Both the position numbers and the translations under genes were made by a program. The notes below the pieces were generated by a model, which saw only the letters and a program-made list of their open reading frames with translations, was not told where the DNA came from and ran no database searches. A stretch of DNA of 32,854 nucleotides, from contig LFCR01000005.1 in assembly GCA_001189215.1 (NCBI GenBank), positions 1-32,854 on the forward strand, in the 5' to 3' direction. Positions 8,400 through 16,595 of the stretch are shown here, piece after piece (within the stretch, counting starts at the first letter, position 1; every line of letters starts with the position of its first letter). The stretch is from Parcubacteria bacterium C7867-008. GTDB taxonomy: Bacteria; Patescibacteria; Paceibacteria; UBA9973; UBA2103.

Positions 8400-9446
8400 C
8401 TAGCCAACATGCGGGCAATGAATAGTTTGTTCCAAATCAGATTCAACCATAATTCGAACCAGGTCTTTGAATCCCGTGCGGGGCTCCCATCCAAGTATTT
8501 TCTTTGCTTTTGTTGCGTCACCTCGGAGATAACTAACCTCATTGGGTCGGAAATATCCTGGGTCAACTCGAACCCGCACAGTTCCTGTCTTTGAATCGAT
8601 ACCTACCTCATCAAGCCCAATCCCTTTCCACGTTATATCTACCCCAACGATCCGAAAAGCTTCTTCAACAAACTCACGTATTGTGTGTGTCTCTTCTGTG
8701 GCAATAACGAAATCATTTGGAGTGTCTTGCTGAAGCATCATCCATGCAGCTTCCATGTACTCTGGAGCAAATCCCCAATCTCGAGACGCATCAAGATTCC
8801 CTAATGTAATTGTGTCACGAGTACCTCGTACAATTTCCCCGATACTTAGAGTTACCTTTCTTGATACAAAGTTGAAACCGCGTCGAGGACTTTCGTGATT
8901 AAAAAGAATCCCATTAACAACAAACATACCGTAACTTTCACGATATATACGAGCGGTTTCAAAAGCATATAGCTTTGCAACACCATAAGGGCTTCTTGGT
9001 TTTAGCGGTGTTGTTTCATTTTGTGGGGCTGTAGTTTTGTCTCCAGAAAATAACTCTGAAGTTGAAGCTTGATATACCTTACACTTCAAGTCCAATGCTC
9101 TTATTGCTTCAAGAAGCGACAGTGTGCCTATTGCATCACATTGAGCAGTGTAAAACGGCAATTCAAACGAGACTTTAACATGGGACTGGGCAGCAAGATT
9201 ATATACCTCATCAGGCTGCACCTCTTTTAAGATTCTGATCAGTGAATTAATATCTGTCATATCTCCATAGTGCAGACCACGATCCCGTTGTTCTTCAGAC
9301 CCAAATATATGACTTATGTTTAATCGATTGAAGGTGCTTGAACGGCGAATTATGCCGTGAACCTCATACCCTTTACTGAGAAGTAGCTCAGCAAGATATG
9401 AACCATCTTGACCTGTAATTCCTGTAATAAGTGCTTTCTTTTTCAT
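8400..9446 (-). CDS. gmd: GDP-mannose 4,6-dehydratase
   Basis: Converts GDP-D-mannose to GDP-4-keto-6-deoxy-D-mannose using tightly bound NADP+, the entry point to GDP-fucose, GDP-rhamnose and GDP-perosamine. The 348-residue length fits the family. Visible motifs: NADP-binding GITGQDGSYLAE (9-20), the RRSSTFN loop (34-40), NLAAQSHVKVSFE (83-95), the catalytic triad region STSELFSG (128-135) and YGVAK (Tyr154, Lys158), and the LDASRDWGFAPEYMEAAW stretch. The start codon is an ATG 2 nt after the aminotransferase stop. The adjacent aminotransferase suggests that the 4-keto intermediate is aminated to perosamine rather than converted to fucose; no fucose synthase or rhamnose reductase is seen here. 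Confidence 0.95.
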   Translation of the reverse strand: MKKKALITGITGQDGSYLAELLLSKGYEVHGIIRRSSTFNRLNISHIFGSEEQRDRGLHYGDMTDINSLIRILKEVQPDEVYNLAAQSHVKVSFELPFYTAQCDAIGTLSLLEAIRALDLKCKVYQASTSELFSGDKTTAPQNETTPLKPRSPYGVAKLYAFETARIYRESYGMFVVNGILFNHESPRRGFNFVSRKVTLSIGEIVRGTRDTITLGNLDASRDWGFAPEYMEAAWMMLQQDTPNDFVIATEETHTIREFVEEAFRIVGVDITWKGIGLDEVGIDSKTGTVRVRVDPGYFRPNEVSYLRGDATKAKKILGWEPRTGFKDLVRIMVESDLEQTIHCPHVG

Positions 9447-9448
9447 AG

Positions 9449-10573
9449 TTATGTCGCAAGGCTAGAAATTACTTCTCGAATTTGAGAGACCACGTATACT
9501 TGCTCCTCTTCAGTAATATCTGTGCCACTCGGTATATAGAACCCTTCCCGACCGGCTTCAGATGCAATTGGACAGTCTCCTGCCTGAACGAGACCGCGTT
9601 CAATGAATATTTCCTGGTCATTAAACGGGATAAAGTCTTCACGAGACTCAACGCCACGTGCCTGTAAATCCTTCATTAGTTTCGTACGCTTCCCTGCATA
9701 CTTACCTTCAAGACGCACATTGTACATCCACCACACACTCTTGGTGTCTGGTAACTCAGTTGGAAGGCGTAATCCTTCAATACCTGCAAGATGCTCGTTG
9801 TAGTACGCAGCCATAGTGCGCTTACGACTAAGTATCTCTTCAATGCGACCAAGTTGAGCAACCCCGATTGCAGCCTGGAGATTCGTAAGTCGATAATTGT
9901 ATCCAATATCTGCATGCATAAACTTGTTTGGTGAACCAAAGGCAAGAGCTTTCAAAGATCGTGCTCGTGCTGCGTGCTCTGGATTGTGCATGGTGAGCAT
10001 GCCTCCCTCTCCTGTAGTTATGATTTTGTTGGCATAGAAACTGAAGCATCCAATATCACCGAACGAACCTGCTTTCTTTCCTTTGTACTCTGCACCATGC
10101 GCTTCGGCAGCATCCTCAATAACATAGAGGTTGTGCTTCTTGGCGATAGCCATAATCGGATCCATGTCCGCCACCTGTCCATATATATGGACAACCAGAA
10201 TGGCTTTGGTACGCGGAGTGATCTTACTCTCGAGTAGTGCAGGATCCATATTCAGTGTGTCTGGTTCTGAATCTATAGCAACGGGTGTTGCTCCTTGATA
10301 CAAAATGGCAAAGAAGGTTGCCATGTTAGTGAAGGACGATGCAAGCACTTCGTCTCCAGGGCCGATCTTAAGTGTAGCTAGTGCAAGGTGAAGTGCAGCA
10401 GTACCACTACTTACCGTAACAGCATCTTCCGTACCGCAGAATGCAGCAAACTCTTTTTCGAATCGAGGAATGTAGGTACCGCTAAACCCTGAGATTTCAG
10501 TTCGGTTCAGCGCATCATTCACATATTCACTTTCCTCTTTGCCAAATAGTGGCTTCCCGACAGGTACGTACAT
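9449..10573 (-). CDS. DegT/DnrJ/EryC1/StrS aminotransferase, GDP-perosamine-synthase-like
   Basis: A 374-residue PLP-dependent sugar aminotransferase. The internal aldimine Lys183 lies in SFYANKIITTGEGG (178-191) and the PLP-pyridine Asp154 in IEDAAEAHG (152-160), both close to perosamine synthases such as RfbE. Other motifs: SSGTAALHLAL (55-65), GDEVLASSFTNMAT (73-86), YNYRLTNLQAAIG and the C-terminal SGTDITEEE region. The enzyme would move an amino group from glutamate to C4 of GDP-4-keto-6-deoxymannose made by the adjacent gmd, yielding GDP-perosamine. Specificity for perosamine over another 4-amino sugar is inferred from residue resemblance and gene pairing. Confidence 0.82.
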   Translation of the reverse strand: MYVPVGKPLFGKEESEYVNDALNRTEISGFSGTYIPRFEKEFAAFCGTEDAVTVSSGTAALHLALATLKIGPGDEVLASSFTNMATFFAILYQGATPVAIDSEPDTLNMDPALLESKITPRTKAILVVHIYGQVADMDPIMAIAKKHNLYVIEDAAEAHGAEYKGKKAGSFGDIGCFSFYANKIITTGEGGMLTMHNPEHAARARSLKALAFGSPNKFMHADIGYNYRLTNLQAAIGVAQLGRIEEILSRKRTMAAYYNEHLAGIEGLRLPTELPDTKSVWWMYNVRLEGKYAGKRTKLMKDLQARGVESREDFIPFNDQEIFIERGLVQAGDCPIASEAGREGFYIPSGTDITEEEQVYVVSQIREVISSLAT

Positions 10574-10578
10574 ATAGC

Positions 10579-10959
10579 TTAGGAAACGAGAGGAACTTCA
10601 AGACGGATTACGTCTTTCTCATAATCTCCGCCCTTACGAGGACCTTTCGTAAGCGAGAGTGTTGTTGAGGGCTCAAGTGCCTTGAGGGCATGATGTTCAC
10701 CAATCGGATGACGTACGAGATCTCCCGCTTTGATAATTGCCTTCTCAAGTTCGCCATCGTAACCGTCGCGTCCATAACACTCGAGACTCCCTGACAGGAC
10801 ATAATCCCACTGTTCGCTGTGCTCGTGGAAGTGGTTTGCACGTACCGCTCCAGTCTCATAGGTGATGTACGTAACTGCATCCACTTCTACGTGTGTAAGA
10901 ATGTCGCGGATCTCTCCACGTCCGTCAGTAAAGTTTGGGTCTTTGTGATGAATTTCCAT
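10579..10959 (-). CDS. Small cupin-domain protein, nucleotide-sugar locus type
   Basis: A 126-residue single cupin. The first metal-binding motif is ANHFHEHSEQWDYVLSGSLE (41-60), with His43, His45 and His47 available and the conserved Gly-Ser loop. The second motif is AGDLVRHPIGEHHAL (about 87-101). Cupins of this size in glycan loci often act as sugar isomerases or epimerases or as regulators; function here is unknown. It is placed between a C-methyltransferase and the perosamine-type aminotransferase with gaps of 3 and 5 nt, so it probably works on the same sugar. Confidence 0.7.
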   Translation of the reverse strand: MEIHHKDPNFTDGRGEIRDILTHVEVDAVTYITYETGAVRANHFHEHSEQWDYVLSGSLECYGRDGYDGELEKAIIKAGDLVRHPIGEHHALKALEPSTTLSLTKGPRKGGDYEKDVIRLEVPLVS

Positions 10960-10962
10960 AGG

Positions 10963-12237
10963 CTATTGAATAGTTGGGGTTGGGATCGGAATAATAAACT
11001 TACCACCATTAGCAGTGAATTCACTGTTGTTGCGAATAATTTCTGGAGCAAAGTTCCAGGCAAGAAGAAGTGCATAATCAGGTTTCTTCTCCAAGAGCTT
11101 TGCATCGGCATATATAGGAATGTGTGCGCCCGGAGTAAATCGTCCTATCTTAAGCGGTGCTCGCTCAGTAGCGAATGCAACGTGTCGCTTAGTGAAACCA
11201 CAGTAGTTGAGAAGTGTCATGCCCTTTGCTGGGGTAGACACAAGAGCAATGGTCTTACCTTCTGAACGAATCTTTTCTACAAGGGTCATGAGATCTTCCC
11301 TGTTCTTCTCAACTTTCAGTGCAAATGCTTTGAGCATACTAATATCATGCAGTTTGGCCTCAGTTTCCTCTGCAAGAAGATCGTGAACACTATGATCAAT
11401 TTCACGCTGACCTTTCTTTCCAATGTATACGCGAAATGAACCGCCATGAATAGCAGACTTCTCAACAGCGAAGACTTCACGTCCAAACTGCTCTACGAAT
11501 GTAGTTACTGGTTTGAGTGAGAGATACGAGAGATGCTCATGATAGATAGTGTCGTATTCAAGATGCTCGATAAGAGTACCGAAATGTGGTGATTCGAATA
11601 TGAACACTCCATCATCAGTGAGAAGTGTGTCACATGCACTTAGTACAGAGTGTAGATCATCAATGTGTGCAAATACGTTCGTACCGACAATTACCGATGC
11701 CTTTCCGTGCTTCTCTGTAAGAAGATTTGCTGCATCGGGCCCAAAGAAATCACAGTAAGTTGGGATGCCGCGCTCATTAGCAATCTCAACAATGTTTGGC
11801 GCTGGATCTACACCTGCCACATCCATCCCAACATCCTTAAAAGATTGAAGTAGAGTGCCGTCGTTACTTCCTACATCAACCACAAGACTGTCCTTTTTTA
11901 GAGATAGTCGCTCAGCAACTGCTGCGGCAAATGCATCCCAGTGCTTCTTTCCAGTTGCCGTTGTAGAAGACTGATACGGGTAATCAAACTGATAGAGTAC
12001 GCGCGGATCAACCACGTGCGTTAGTTGTGAGAGTCCACAAGCGTTACACAGCATCACTCGTAGTGGATATGAAAGTTCTGGTAGATCTAGTTCTTCAGCG
12101 ACACGGAATTGGTCTGCCGGAGGAGTGTGCCCGAGATCAAGATACTCGATAAGATCAGCACTCTTACACATACGACACGCAGAAAGGGACCGACACAGGT
12201 CTTCAGTTCGTTCGCGTTGTACGTCTTTCATACTCAT
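10963..12237 (-). CDS. Sugar C-methyltransferase (TylCIII/NovU/TcaB9-type, Methyltransf_13/14)
   Basis: A 424-residue three-domain enzyme. The N-terminal zinc domain has Cys21-x2-Cys24 and Cys64-x2-Cys67. The SAM domain has DVGSNDGTLLQSF (121-133). The signature IYHEHLSYLSL (231-241) supplies the Tyr/His residues proposed to deprotonate the keto-sugar carbon in TcaB9. The C-terminal Methyltransf_14 domain includes GKTIALVSTPAKGMTLL and the ALLLAWNFAPEII block. Known members methylate a carbon of nucleotide-linked deoxy-keto sugars, making branched-chain sugars. It lies next to gmd, the aminotransferase and the cupin, which suggests a C-methylated deoxysugar in this glycan, although the exact substrate is inference. 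Start at 12237; a second Met follows two codons later. Confidence 0.85.
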   Translation of the reverse strand: MSMKDVQRERTEDLCRSLSACRMCKSADLIEYLDLGHTPPADQFRVAEELDLPELSYPLRVMLCNACGLSQLTHVVDPRVLYQFDYPYQSSTTATGKKHWDAFAAAVAERLSLKKDSLVVDVGSNDGTLLQSFKDVGMDVAGVDPAPNIVEIANERGIPTYCDFFGPDAANLLTEKHGKASVIVGTNVFAHIDDLHSVLSACDTLLTDDGVFIFESPHFGTLIEHLEYDTIYHEHLSYLSLKPVTTFVEQFGREVFAVEKSAIHGGSFRVYIGKKGQREIDHSVHDLLAEETEAKLHDISMLKAFALKVEKNREDLMTLVEKIRSEGKTIALVSTPAKGMTLLNYCGFTKRHVAFATERAPLKIGRFTPGAHIPIYADAKLLEKKPDYALLLAWNFAPEIIRNNSEFTANGGKFIIPIPTPTIQ

Positions 12238-12248
12238 ATCGTTTCAAA

Positions 12249-13088
12249 TTATGACTGTTTCTTTTCGACCAACTTCTCCCATATAGCTAGGTGGTCTTTG
12301 GTATATTTCTCCCACGTCCAGTCTGCTAGCTTTTGTTTTTGGAGCGTAGCAAAAATTGCATTCAGTTGGTCCTGCGTGGTAAACGGATGATCTACACCGC
12401 TATGGTTATGATACCCATCAAGAGGCGCAATAGTTTCAAGTCCAGCATTCATTGCATCGAGAAGTGCCATTGAACCCTGATCAAGAGCAAAGTACAGGTA
12501 GTACTTAGAATTCATAAGAATCTGATCTTGTACATCACGATCAAATTCAGCATGATATTCGATATTTAACCCTAGAGCTCGTAGTCCATCGACATCCCAG
12601 TTCTTGCCCATGATGCGGAAGATAAATCGTTTTGGATCTATCGTCTTCGCAAGTTCCGTAAGCATTGATTCACGCTTCACTCCATCTGGGTACACGTTGG
12701 TAAGGATTGCAATGGGAATCGGAACGACGTGTTCATCAACTGCAGGAAGCACATATGTTAGTTTGTCTTGTGGGAGTCCTTCTTTTATAAGCTCATCAAC
12801 CATTTGCTGGGACATACAGATACCCATATCTGCGGTCTTCATTCCCTCTTTGAGGAGATCCATTTTCGACTCTGTATTGAGATGCGTCACCATCAAGGTA
12901 TTGATGGAATCAACATGCTTATAACCAATATAGATGATGTGATGGTTGATATCGTACTTTGGATCTGGTACGTCGGTTACGACACTCTTAATCCCAAGCC
13001 TTTCTAGCTCTTCGTTCATTTTCCATGCGAACTTGCTCAAGATGCCGTTGGTAAATGCCATCTCATAGTTGACGAGGTTTACTTGCAT
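12249..13088 (-). CDS. Putative glycosyltransferase, atypical short GT4-like
   Basis: A 279-residue protein that I only partly recognise. It begins MQVNLVNYEMAFTNGILSKFAW, followed by a GYKHVDSINTLMVTHLNTESK stretch and an ADMGICMSQQMVDELIKEGLP helix-loop of the type seen where GT4 enzymes name the cell-surface partner. C-terminally RFIFRIMGKNWDVDGLRALG and SKYYLYFALDQGSMALLDAMNAGLETIAPLDG resemble the GT-B donor domain (Gly-x4-Glu-type signature with Asp in place of Glu). It is shorter than the usual 350-400 residues. Probably the first gene of the downstream operon: a terminator-like hairpin and a possible promoter lie in the 95-bp gap before it. Confidence 0.55.
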   Translation of the reverse strand: MQVNLVNYEMAFTNGILSKFAWKMNEELERLGIKSVVTDVPDPKYDINHHIIYIGYKHVDSINTLMVTHLNTESKMDLLKEGMKTADMGICMSQQMVDELIKEGLPQDKLTYVLPAVDEHVVPIPIAILTNVYPDGVKRESMLTELAKTIDPKRFIFRIMGKNWDVDGLRALGLNIEYHAEFDRDVQDQILMNSKYYLYFALDQGSMALLDAMNAGLETIAPLDGYHNHSGVDHPFTTQDQLNAIFATLQKQKLADWTWEKYTKDHLAIWEKLVEKKQS

Positions 13089-13121
13089 ACGTACTTATTT
13101 CTTATTGTATCTTTGCTGTCT

Positions 13122-13135
13122 ACCTATGTATAGGT
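13122..13135. promoter_or_regulatory. 14-bp palindrome upstream of the downstream glycan operon
   Basis: ACCTATGTATAGGT is a perfect inverted repeat of 6-bp arms around GT. A minus-strand TACAAT (13104-13109) 15 nt before the ATG at 13088 could be the -10; a -35 at 17-bp spacing would fall at 13127-13132, inside the palindrome. This is the expected place for an operator or activator site, but no regulator gene is in the window. Confidence 0.35.
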
Positions 13136-13157
13136 ATAGATATAATTGACAAAAATA

Positions 13158-13175
13158 TTATTTCTCGGGAAATAA
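13158..13175 (-). terminator. Probable terminator of the upstream glycan operon
   Basis: On the minus strand TTATTTC pairs with GAAATAA around CCGA, 7 bp, and is followed by TATTTTTG. It begins 8 bp after the stop of the methyltransferase at 13184. The stem is weak (AT-rich) but the T-run fits an intrinsic terminator and divides the glycan locus into two transcription units. Confidence 0.5.
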
Positions 13176-13183
13176 GTATTTAA

Positions 13184-13798
13184 TTATCCAGCAGTAACAG
13201 GATACGGATGATACTCAAACATATCGGATGGATAAGTTTTTTTCATATAGTCACAAACATGAGGCCACTCCCAAATAAGTACCTTCTTCTTGCTGATACG
13301 TTCAAGAGTCTGCATTGCGTTGCGTGTGTCATCCGCATGATCAATGAAGAACATAAATACTGCACGGCAGTATGTTACATCCCACTGCTTTGTATGCTGC
13401 TCGAGCCAAGAGGCATTTGGAGATACGAGATCGAGTTGAAATACATCGAGACCACTTTCCTTTGCCTGCGCAACAAATTCTTCTGCAAGGTCTGCCCCTT
13501 GTATTGAGTAATAGGGTTTCAATTGCTCAACAAGTCTTCCATAGCCACATCCCGCCTCTAGAACTGTTTCGGGTGAATGACGATCGAGTGCAGCACGCAA
13601 TTCTTTAATTGTTGGGTGTTTATCAACGGCCGGAAGTTCTGCAATGCGTTTCTTGGTACCTAGGGTGTATTCCTTATCATCTACCCAATAGTGCTTATAT
13701 CCCGAGCGATGTCGTGGGAGTCGCTTATATGCGTATGCGCGAAACGGGGGGAGCTTGTATAGGAAGCTCAATATATGTAACCGGAGTTCAGCCTTCAT
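13184..13798 (-). CDS. Class I SAM-dependent methyltransferase
   Basis: A 204-residue protein with a canonical motif I, VLEAGCGYGRL (79-89), motif II-like SIQGADLAEEFV, DVTYCRAVFMFFIDH (motif post-II) and a terminal KKKVLIWEWPHVCDY strand. The N-terminal 50 residues are basic and partly hydrophobic (RLHILSFLYKLPPFRAYAYKRLPRH), possibly membrane-associated. No signature gives the substrate. It is the last gene of the upstream operon, 33 nt from the Trp-rich gene, and probably methylates a sugar or lipid intermediate. Confidence 0.75.
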   Translation of the reverse strand: MKAELRLHILSFLYKLPPFRAYAYKRLPRHRSGYKHYWVDDKEYTLGTKKRIAELPAVDKHPTIKELRAALDRHSPETVLEAGCGYGRLVEQLKPYYSIQGADLAEEFVAQAKESGLDVFQLDLVSPNASWLEQHTKQWDVTYCRAVFMFFIDHADDTRNAMQTLERISKKKVLIWEWPHVCDYMKKTYPSDMFEYHPYPVTAG

Positions 13799-13831
13799 GT
13801 GAGAGATTATAAATGCACGTGGCTGTTTTCC

Positions 13832-14530
13832 CTATTTCACTCCTCTAAGAAACGCATCACGCAATGCACGCATGCGTATATAAGGCGATTCCCAGAAGCG
13901 GAGCCATTTCCAAGCACCACTCCATGCGGAGATCATGGCTACTGAGCCGCTACGAGTTCTATTGCGAGTTCCTGCCAACAACCACTTCCAACCACCACTC
14001 CAGCCTTTTGTTGGGATCCACGCCCACTTACGAGCGCCTGCCCATGCCCACTTACGTGCAAACTGCATTGAAGCAACTCTCTGCTTTTCTCCAACAACAC
14101 TCCATGCGGTAGCAGCGCGATTATATAGGTCTTGCAGTGATTGAGATGGAATGGGAGTACCGTGTAATTCTTCTCGGTACAACGTTACTAACTCTTCACA
14201 GAATCCAAGTAACACATGGTCATTACGAATACCTCGTATATTTTTGAGACCATACGTACGATCTTCAAACTGCCAGAGAACAATATGTGCAGATAGCGCT
14301 GTTAGATCACTACCTACCGATACACGCTTTAAGAATGCTTCAGGAAAACGTGACGCATCTTCAGGAGATAGTTCACCGAGAATGGCGTCTTCCCACTGCC
14401 CTACTTCTTTGGGAATACCTAGAATGGCTTCATATGAAAAGCAATCAATACCATCCTTTCCGATAGGATGCTCTTGTAAGGATGCAAGTGCTTGATCCTT
14501 TTTCTTCTGATCGTTAAAAAATGCTTCCAT
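13832..14530 (-). CDS. Hypothetical protein with a Trp-rich repeated C-terminus
   Basis: A 232-residue protein I do not recognise. Residues 1-150 are mixed helical and acidic, without clear motifs. Residues 161-213 contain eleven Trp, arranged in imperfect repeats: KWAW at 160-163 and again at 168-171, and WSGGWKWL (177-184) against WSGAWKWL (203-210). The segment is also basic (Arg, Lys) and ends RMRALRDAFLRGVK. The matching DNA shows short repeated words such as CCACTCCATGCGG, consistent with internal duplication. It lies between the GT9 gene (5 nt away) and a methyltransferase, so it belongs to the glycan operon. Composition suggests membrane-interface or carbohydrate contact, an inference only. 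Confidence 0.7.
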   Translation of the reverse strand: MEAFFNDQKKKDQALASLQEHPIGKDGIDCFSYEAILGIPKEVGQWEDAILGELSPEDASRFPEAFLKRVSVGSDLTALSAHIVLWQFEDRTYGLKNIRGIRNDHVLLGFCEELVTLYREELHGTPIPSQSLQDLYNRAATAWSVVGEKQRVASMQFARKWAWAGARKWAWIPTKGWSGGWKWLLAGTRNRTRSGSVAMISAWSGAWKWLRFWESPYIRMRALRDAFLRGVK

Positions 14531-14535
14531 ACGAA

Positions 14536-15579
14536 TCAGTTATAACGTAAGAGTTCCGTAGCTGCACGTATACACGCTTGCACCGGAACATTGCCAAATG
14601 GTTTAAGTCTGCCTTCACGATGCGCATCTAAATACGCAAGATCGTCATGTGCCTCCTCATCTTCTTGGAGACGATATAAGACACGCGCCGCTGGATGATA
14701 AAACGGGAGCCAGTTGGCCGTGCCTTTGTGCGCAATAGCAAGTACAGGAACTTTAAGGAAACAAGCCAGGTGAGTGATACCGGTGTCCACGCCAATAAAT
14801 AACTTTGAACCACCAATAAGTGCACTGAGTTGCTTACCGTTCATCCCACACGCAGCGATACAACGCTCTGGTGCAGAGCTTTTCGTTATAAGTGTATTGA
14901 TCCATTCCTTTTCTGATGGAGATCCTGAAATAACAAATGTTAGTTCTTTATTGTGCGCCAAGAGAGCATTTAAGAATTCAAGTGCGGCATCGGGTTCAAA
15001 AGAACGTTTCTCGGATGAACCACGCGGATGGATAAACACATACTGCTTACCCTCTAGACCTAGAGTACAGACTATTTCAGTATCTGGTGTGATCTGTAAT
15101 GTGGGAGTTTGTTGCATATTCTCCTCTATCCCAAGTGCCACTGCAACTGAACGAAGAGTGTTCAAGAACGGGACATTTGTGTCGTATACAAGAGTTTTGG
15201 TATACAACTTCTTACTAAGTGAATCATCATCCTCAAATCCAATGAGGCAACTCCCTGGCATGCGCGTAAGAAGCCATGCGGTCCATTTAACCTGCCTTGG
15301 TACTCGTCCGGGTGTTGGTTGAAGTATGGCTAGTCGACCTGGCTGAATAAATTGTATGAGCGTAAAGATAGAAAATATCTTTGAACGAGCAACTTGAACC
15401 ACTCTAAGGAATGGGTACGAGCCAATAAAACCTTTCAAGAAACCTCTATTGCGTGGAATAAGTATGGTTATGTTCGGTGCAACACCACTCTTATGCAAGT
15501 GCTCAGCAAAGTAGACAGCCATTAGAAAATCTCCAATGGATCCATTCTGAAATAGAATTACTTCCTTGTATCGCTTCAT
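14536..15579 (-). CDS. Glycosyltransferase family 9 (heptosyltransferase-like)
   Basis: A 347-residue GT-B enzyme of the GT9/ADP-heptose transferase family. The N-terminal acceptor domain has the GSIGDFLMA loop (13-21). The C-terminal domain has FIHPRGSSEKRSFE (182-195), corresponding to the family Gly-x-Ser-x-x-Lys nucleotide loop, and the hallmark GVDTGITHLA (263-272). GT9 members add heptoses or other sugars to glycolipids. Heptose as the donor is not supported by any ADP-heptose biosynthesis gene in the window, so another sugar is likely. It overlaps the upstream glycosyltransferase by 4 nt. Confidence 0.88.
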   Translation of the reverse strand: MKRYKEVILFQNGSIGDFLMAVYFAEHLHKSGVAPNITILIPRNRGFLKGFIGSYPFLRVVQVARSKIFSIFTLIQFIQPGRLAILQPTPGRVPRQVKWTAWLLTRMPGSCLIGFEDDDSLSKKLYTKTLVYDTNVPFLNTLRSVAVALGIEENMQQTPTLQITPDTEIVCTLGLEGKQYVFIHPRGSSEKRSFEPDAALEFLNALLAHNKELTFVISGSPSEKEWINTLITKSSAPERCIAACGMNGKQLSALIGGSKLFIGVDTGITHLACFLKVPVLAIAHKGTANWLPFYHPAARVLYRLQEDEEAHDDLAYLDAHREGRLKPFGNVPVQACIRAATELLRYN

Positions 15580-16595
15580 ATCGTTTTTACCAGGCGATCC
15601 ATAAGAATCTCTAACCCTTCAGCCTTCGCAACTGCTTGCATGTGCGTACGTTGAGCATCTTGATCGTCAGCAGCTAATAGTCGAGAGAGTCTGAATGCAA
15701 GATCCGCTGCATCAGAGAAATAATATTGATCTCCGGCGCGCTCTTTAAAATCTTTGCTTCGTGCAAGCACCAAGCATCCACTTGCTGCTGCTTCGAATAA
15801 TGTCTTATCAAACATACCGCTCGGTGAACAGTTAACAAAAATACTGTGTCTATGAAACATCACCGGTACTTCTGTGTTTGGGACACCTGCCATAAACATA
15901 ACTGATCGATCTGGAAATTGACGCTGCACTCGCTGCTGCAACGTTGCATAGAATGATTCGTACGCAGGAAGTGGTGAGCCAATGAAGGTAGCGGTAAATG
16001 ATGTACCCTTCTTCTTAAGAATCTCAAGCGCATCAATTAATATCTCTGGGTGTTTGGACGGTGCCATGCGCGCAAGAAATAGTATGGACTCTCGCATGCG
16101 GCCCTCAAATATGGGGCTTGAGAACCGTTCTAAATCTACACCCACAGGCATAAGAACTGTTTTCTTGTATTTAGCCGTATATGAATCTTTCGAAGTGCAG
16201 AATACATTCTTACAGAACAACACTGCCAAATCTGTAAGCAACGAACCTGCATAGTGATTCCTCCAAAGGTATGCCGGCTTGTGTAGTAACTTCCATACCC
16301 ATCCAGCAACAAGGAGGTACTCCTGGTTCATGTGTATGAGCACACGGTCGTACTCATATCGCAGACTCAATGTCAGGATCAGAAAACGTAGCGCATACAC
16401 AAACGAAGGAGCTCTACCCTTCTCTTTACCAAGAGAGTGCACACGAACGTTCGCCGGTAGCGTGTGCCTACCCTCCTTTAAACAGATAACGGTAAGTTGA
16501 TCTGTACGTTTTGCTAGGCCTTCCACCCAACCGTGGTACACGCTGAGGGTTGGATCATCGAGATCCAATGCTTGTGTCACAAAGAGCAACTTCAT
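15576..16595 (-). CDS. Glycosyltransferase family 4 (GT-B)
   Basis: A 339-residue predicted GT4 enzyme. N-terminal domain: LLFVTQALDLDDPTLSVYHGWVEGLA; a VLIHMNQEY and LWRNHYAGSLLTDLAVL region precedes the linker PVGVDLERF. C-terminal domain: ESILFLARMAPSKHPEILIDALE, then HSIFVNCSPSGMFDKTLFEAAASGCLVLA, where the usual Glu-x7-Glu motif appears as a divergent Phe-Asp-Lys-Thr-Leu-Phe-Glu. It overlaps both neighbours by 4 nt, so the cluster is translationally coupled. Transfers an unidentified sugar in assembly of the surface glycan. Confidence 0.82.
   Translation of the reverse strand: MKLLFVTQALDLDDPTLSVYHGWVEGLAKRTDQLTVICLKEGRHTLPANVRVHSLGKEKGRAPSFVYALRFLILTLSLRYEYDRVLIHMNQEYLLVAGWVWKLLHKPAYLWRNHYAGSLLTDLAVLFCKNVFCTSKDSYTAKYKKTVLMPVGVDLERFSSPIFEGRMRESILFLARMAPSKHPEILIDALEILKKKGTSFTATFIGSPLPAYESFYATLQQRVQRQFPDRSVMFMAGVPNTEVPVMFHRHSIFVNCSPSGMFDKTLFEAAASGCLVLARSKDFKERAGDQYYFSDAADLAFRLSRLLAADDQDAQRTHMQAVAKAEGLEILMDRLVKTI

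Noticed and set aside
13146..13151. Perfect TTGACA on the + strand in the operon boundary
   Set aside because: No -10 at 16-18 bp spacing (GAAATA) and no + strand gene follows; more likely chance in AT-rich DNA.
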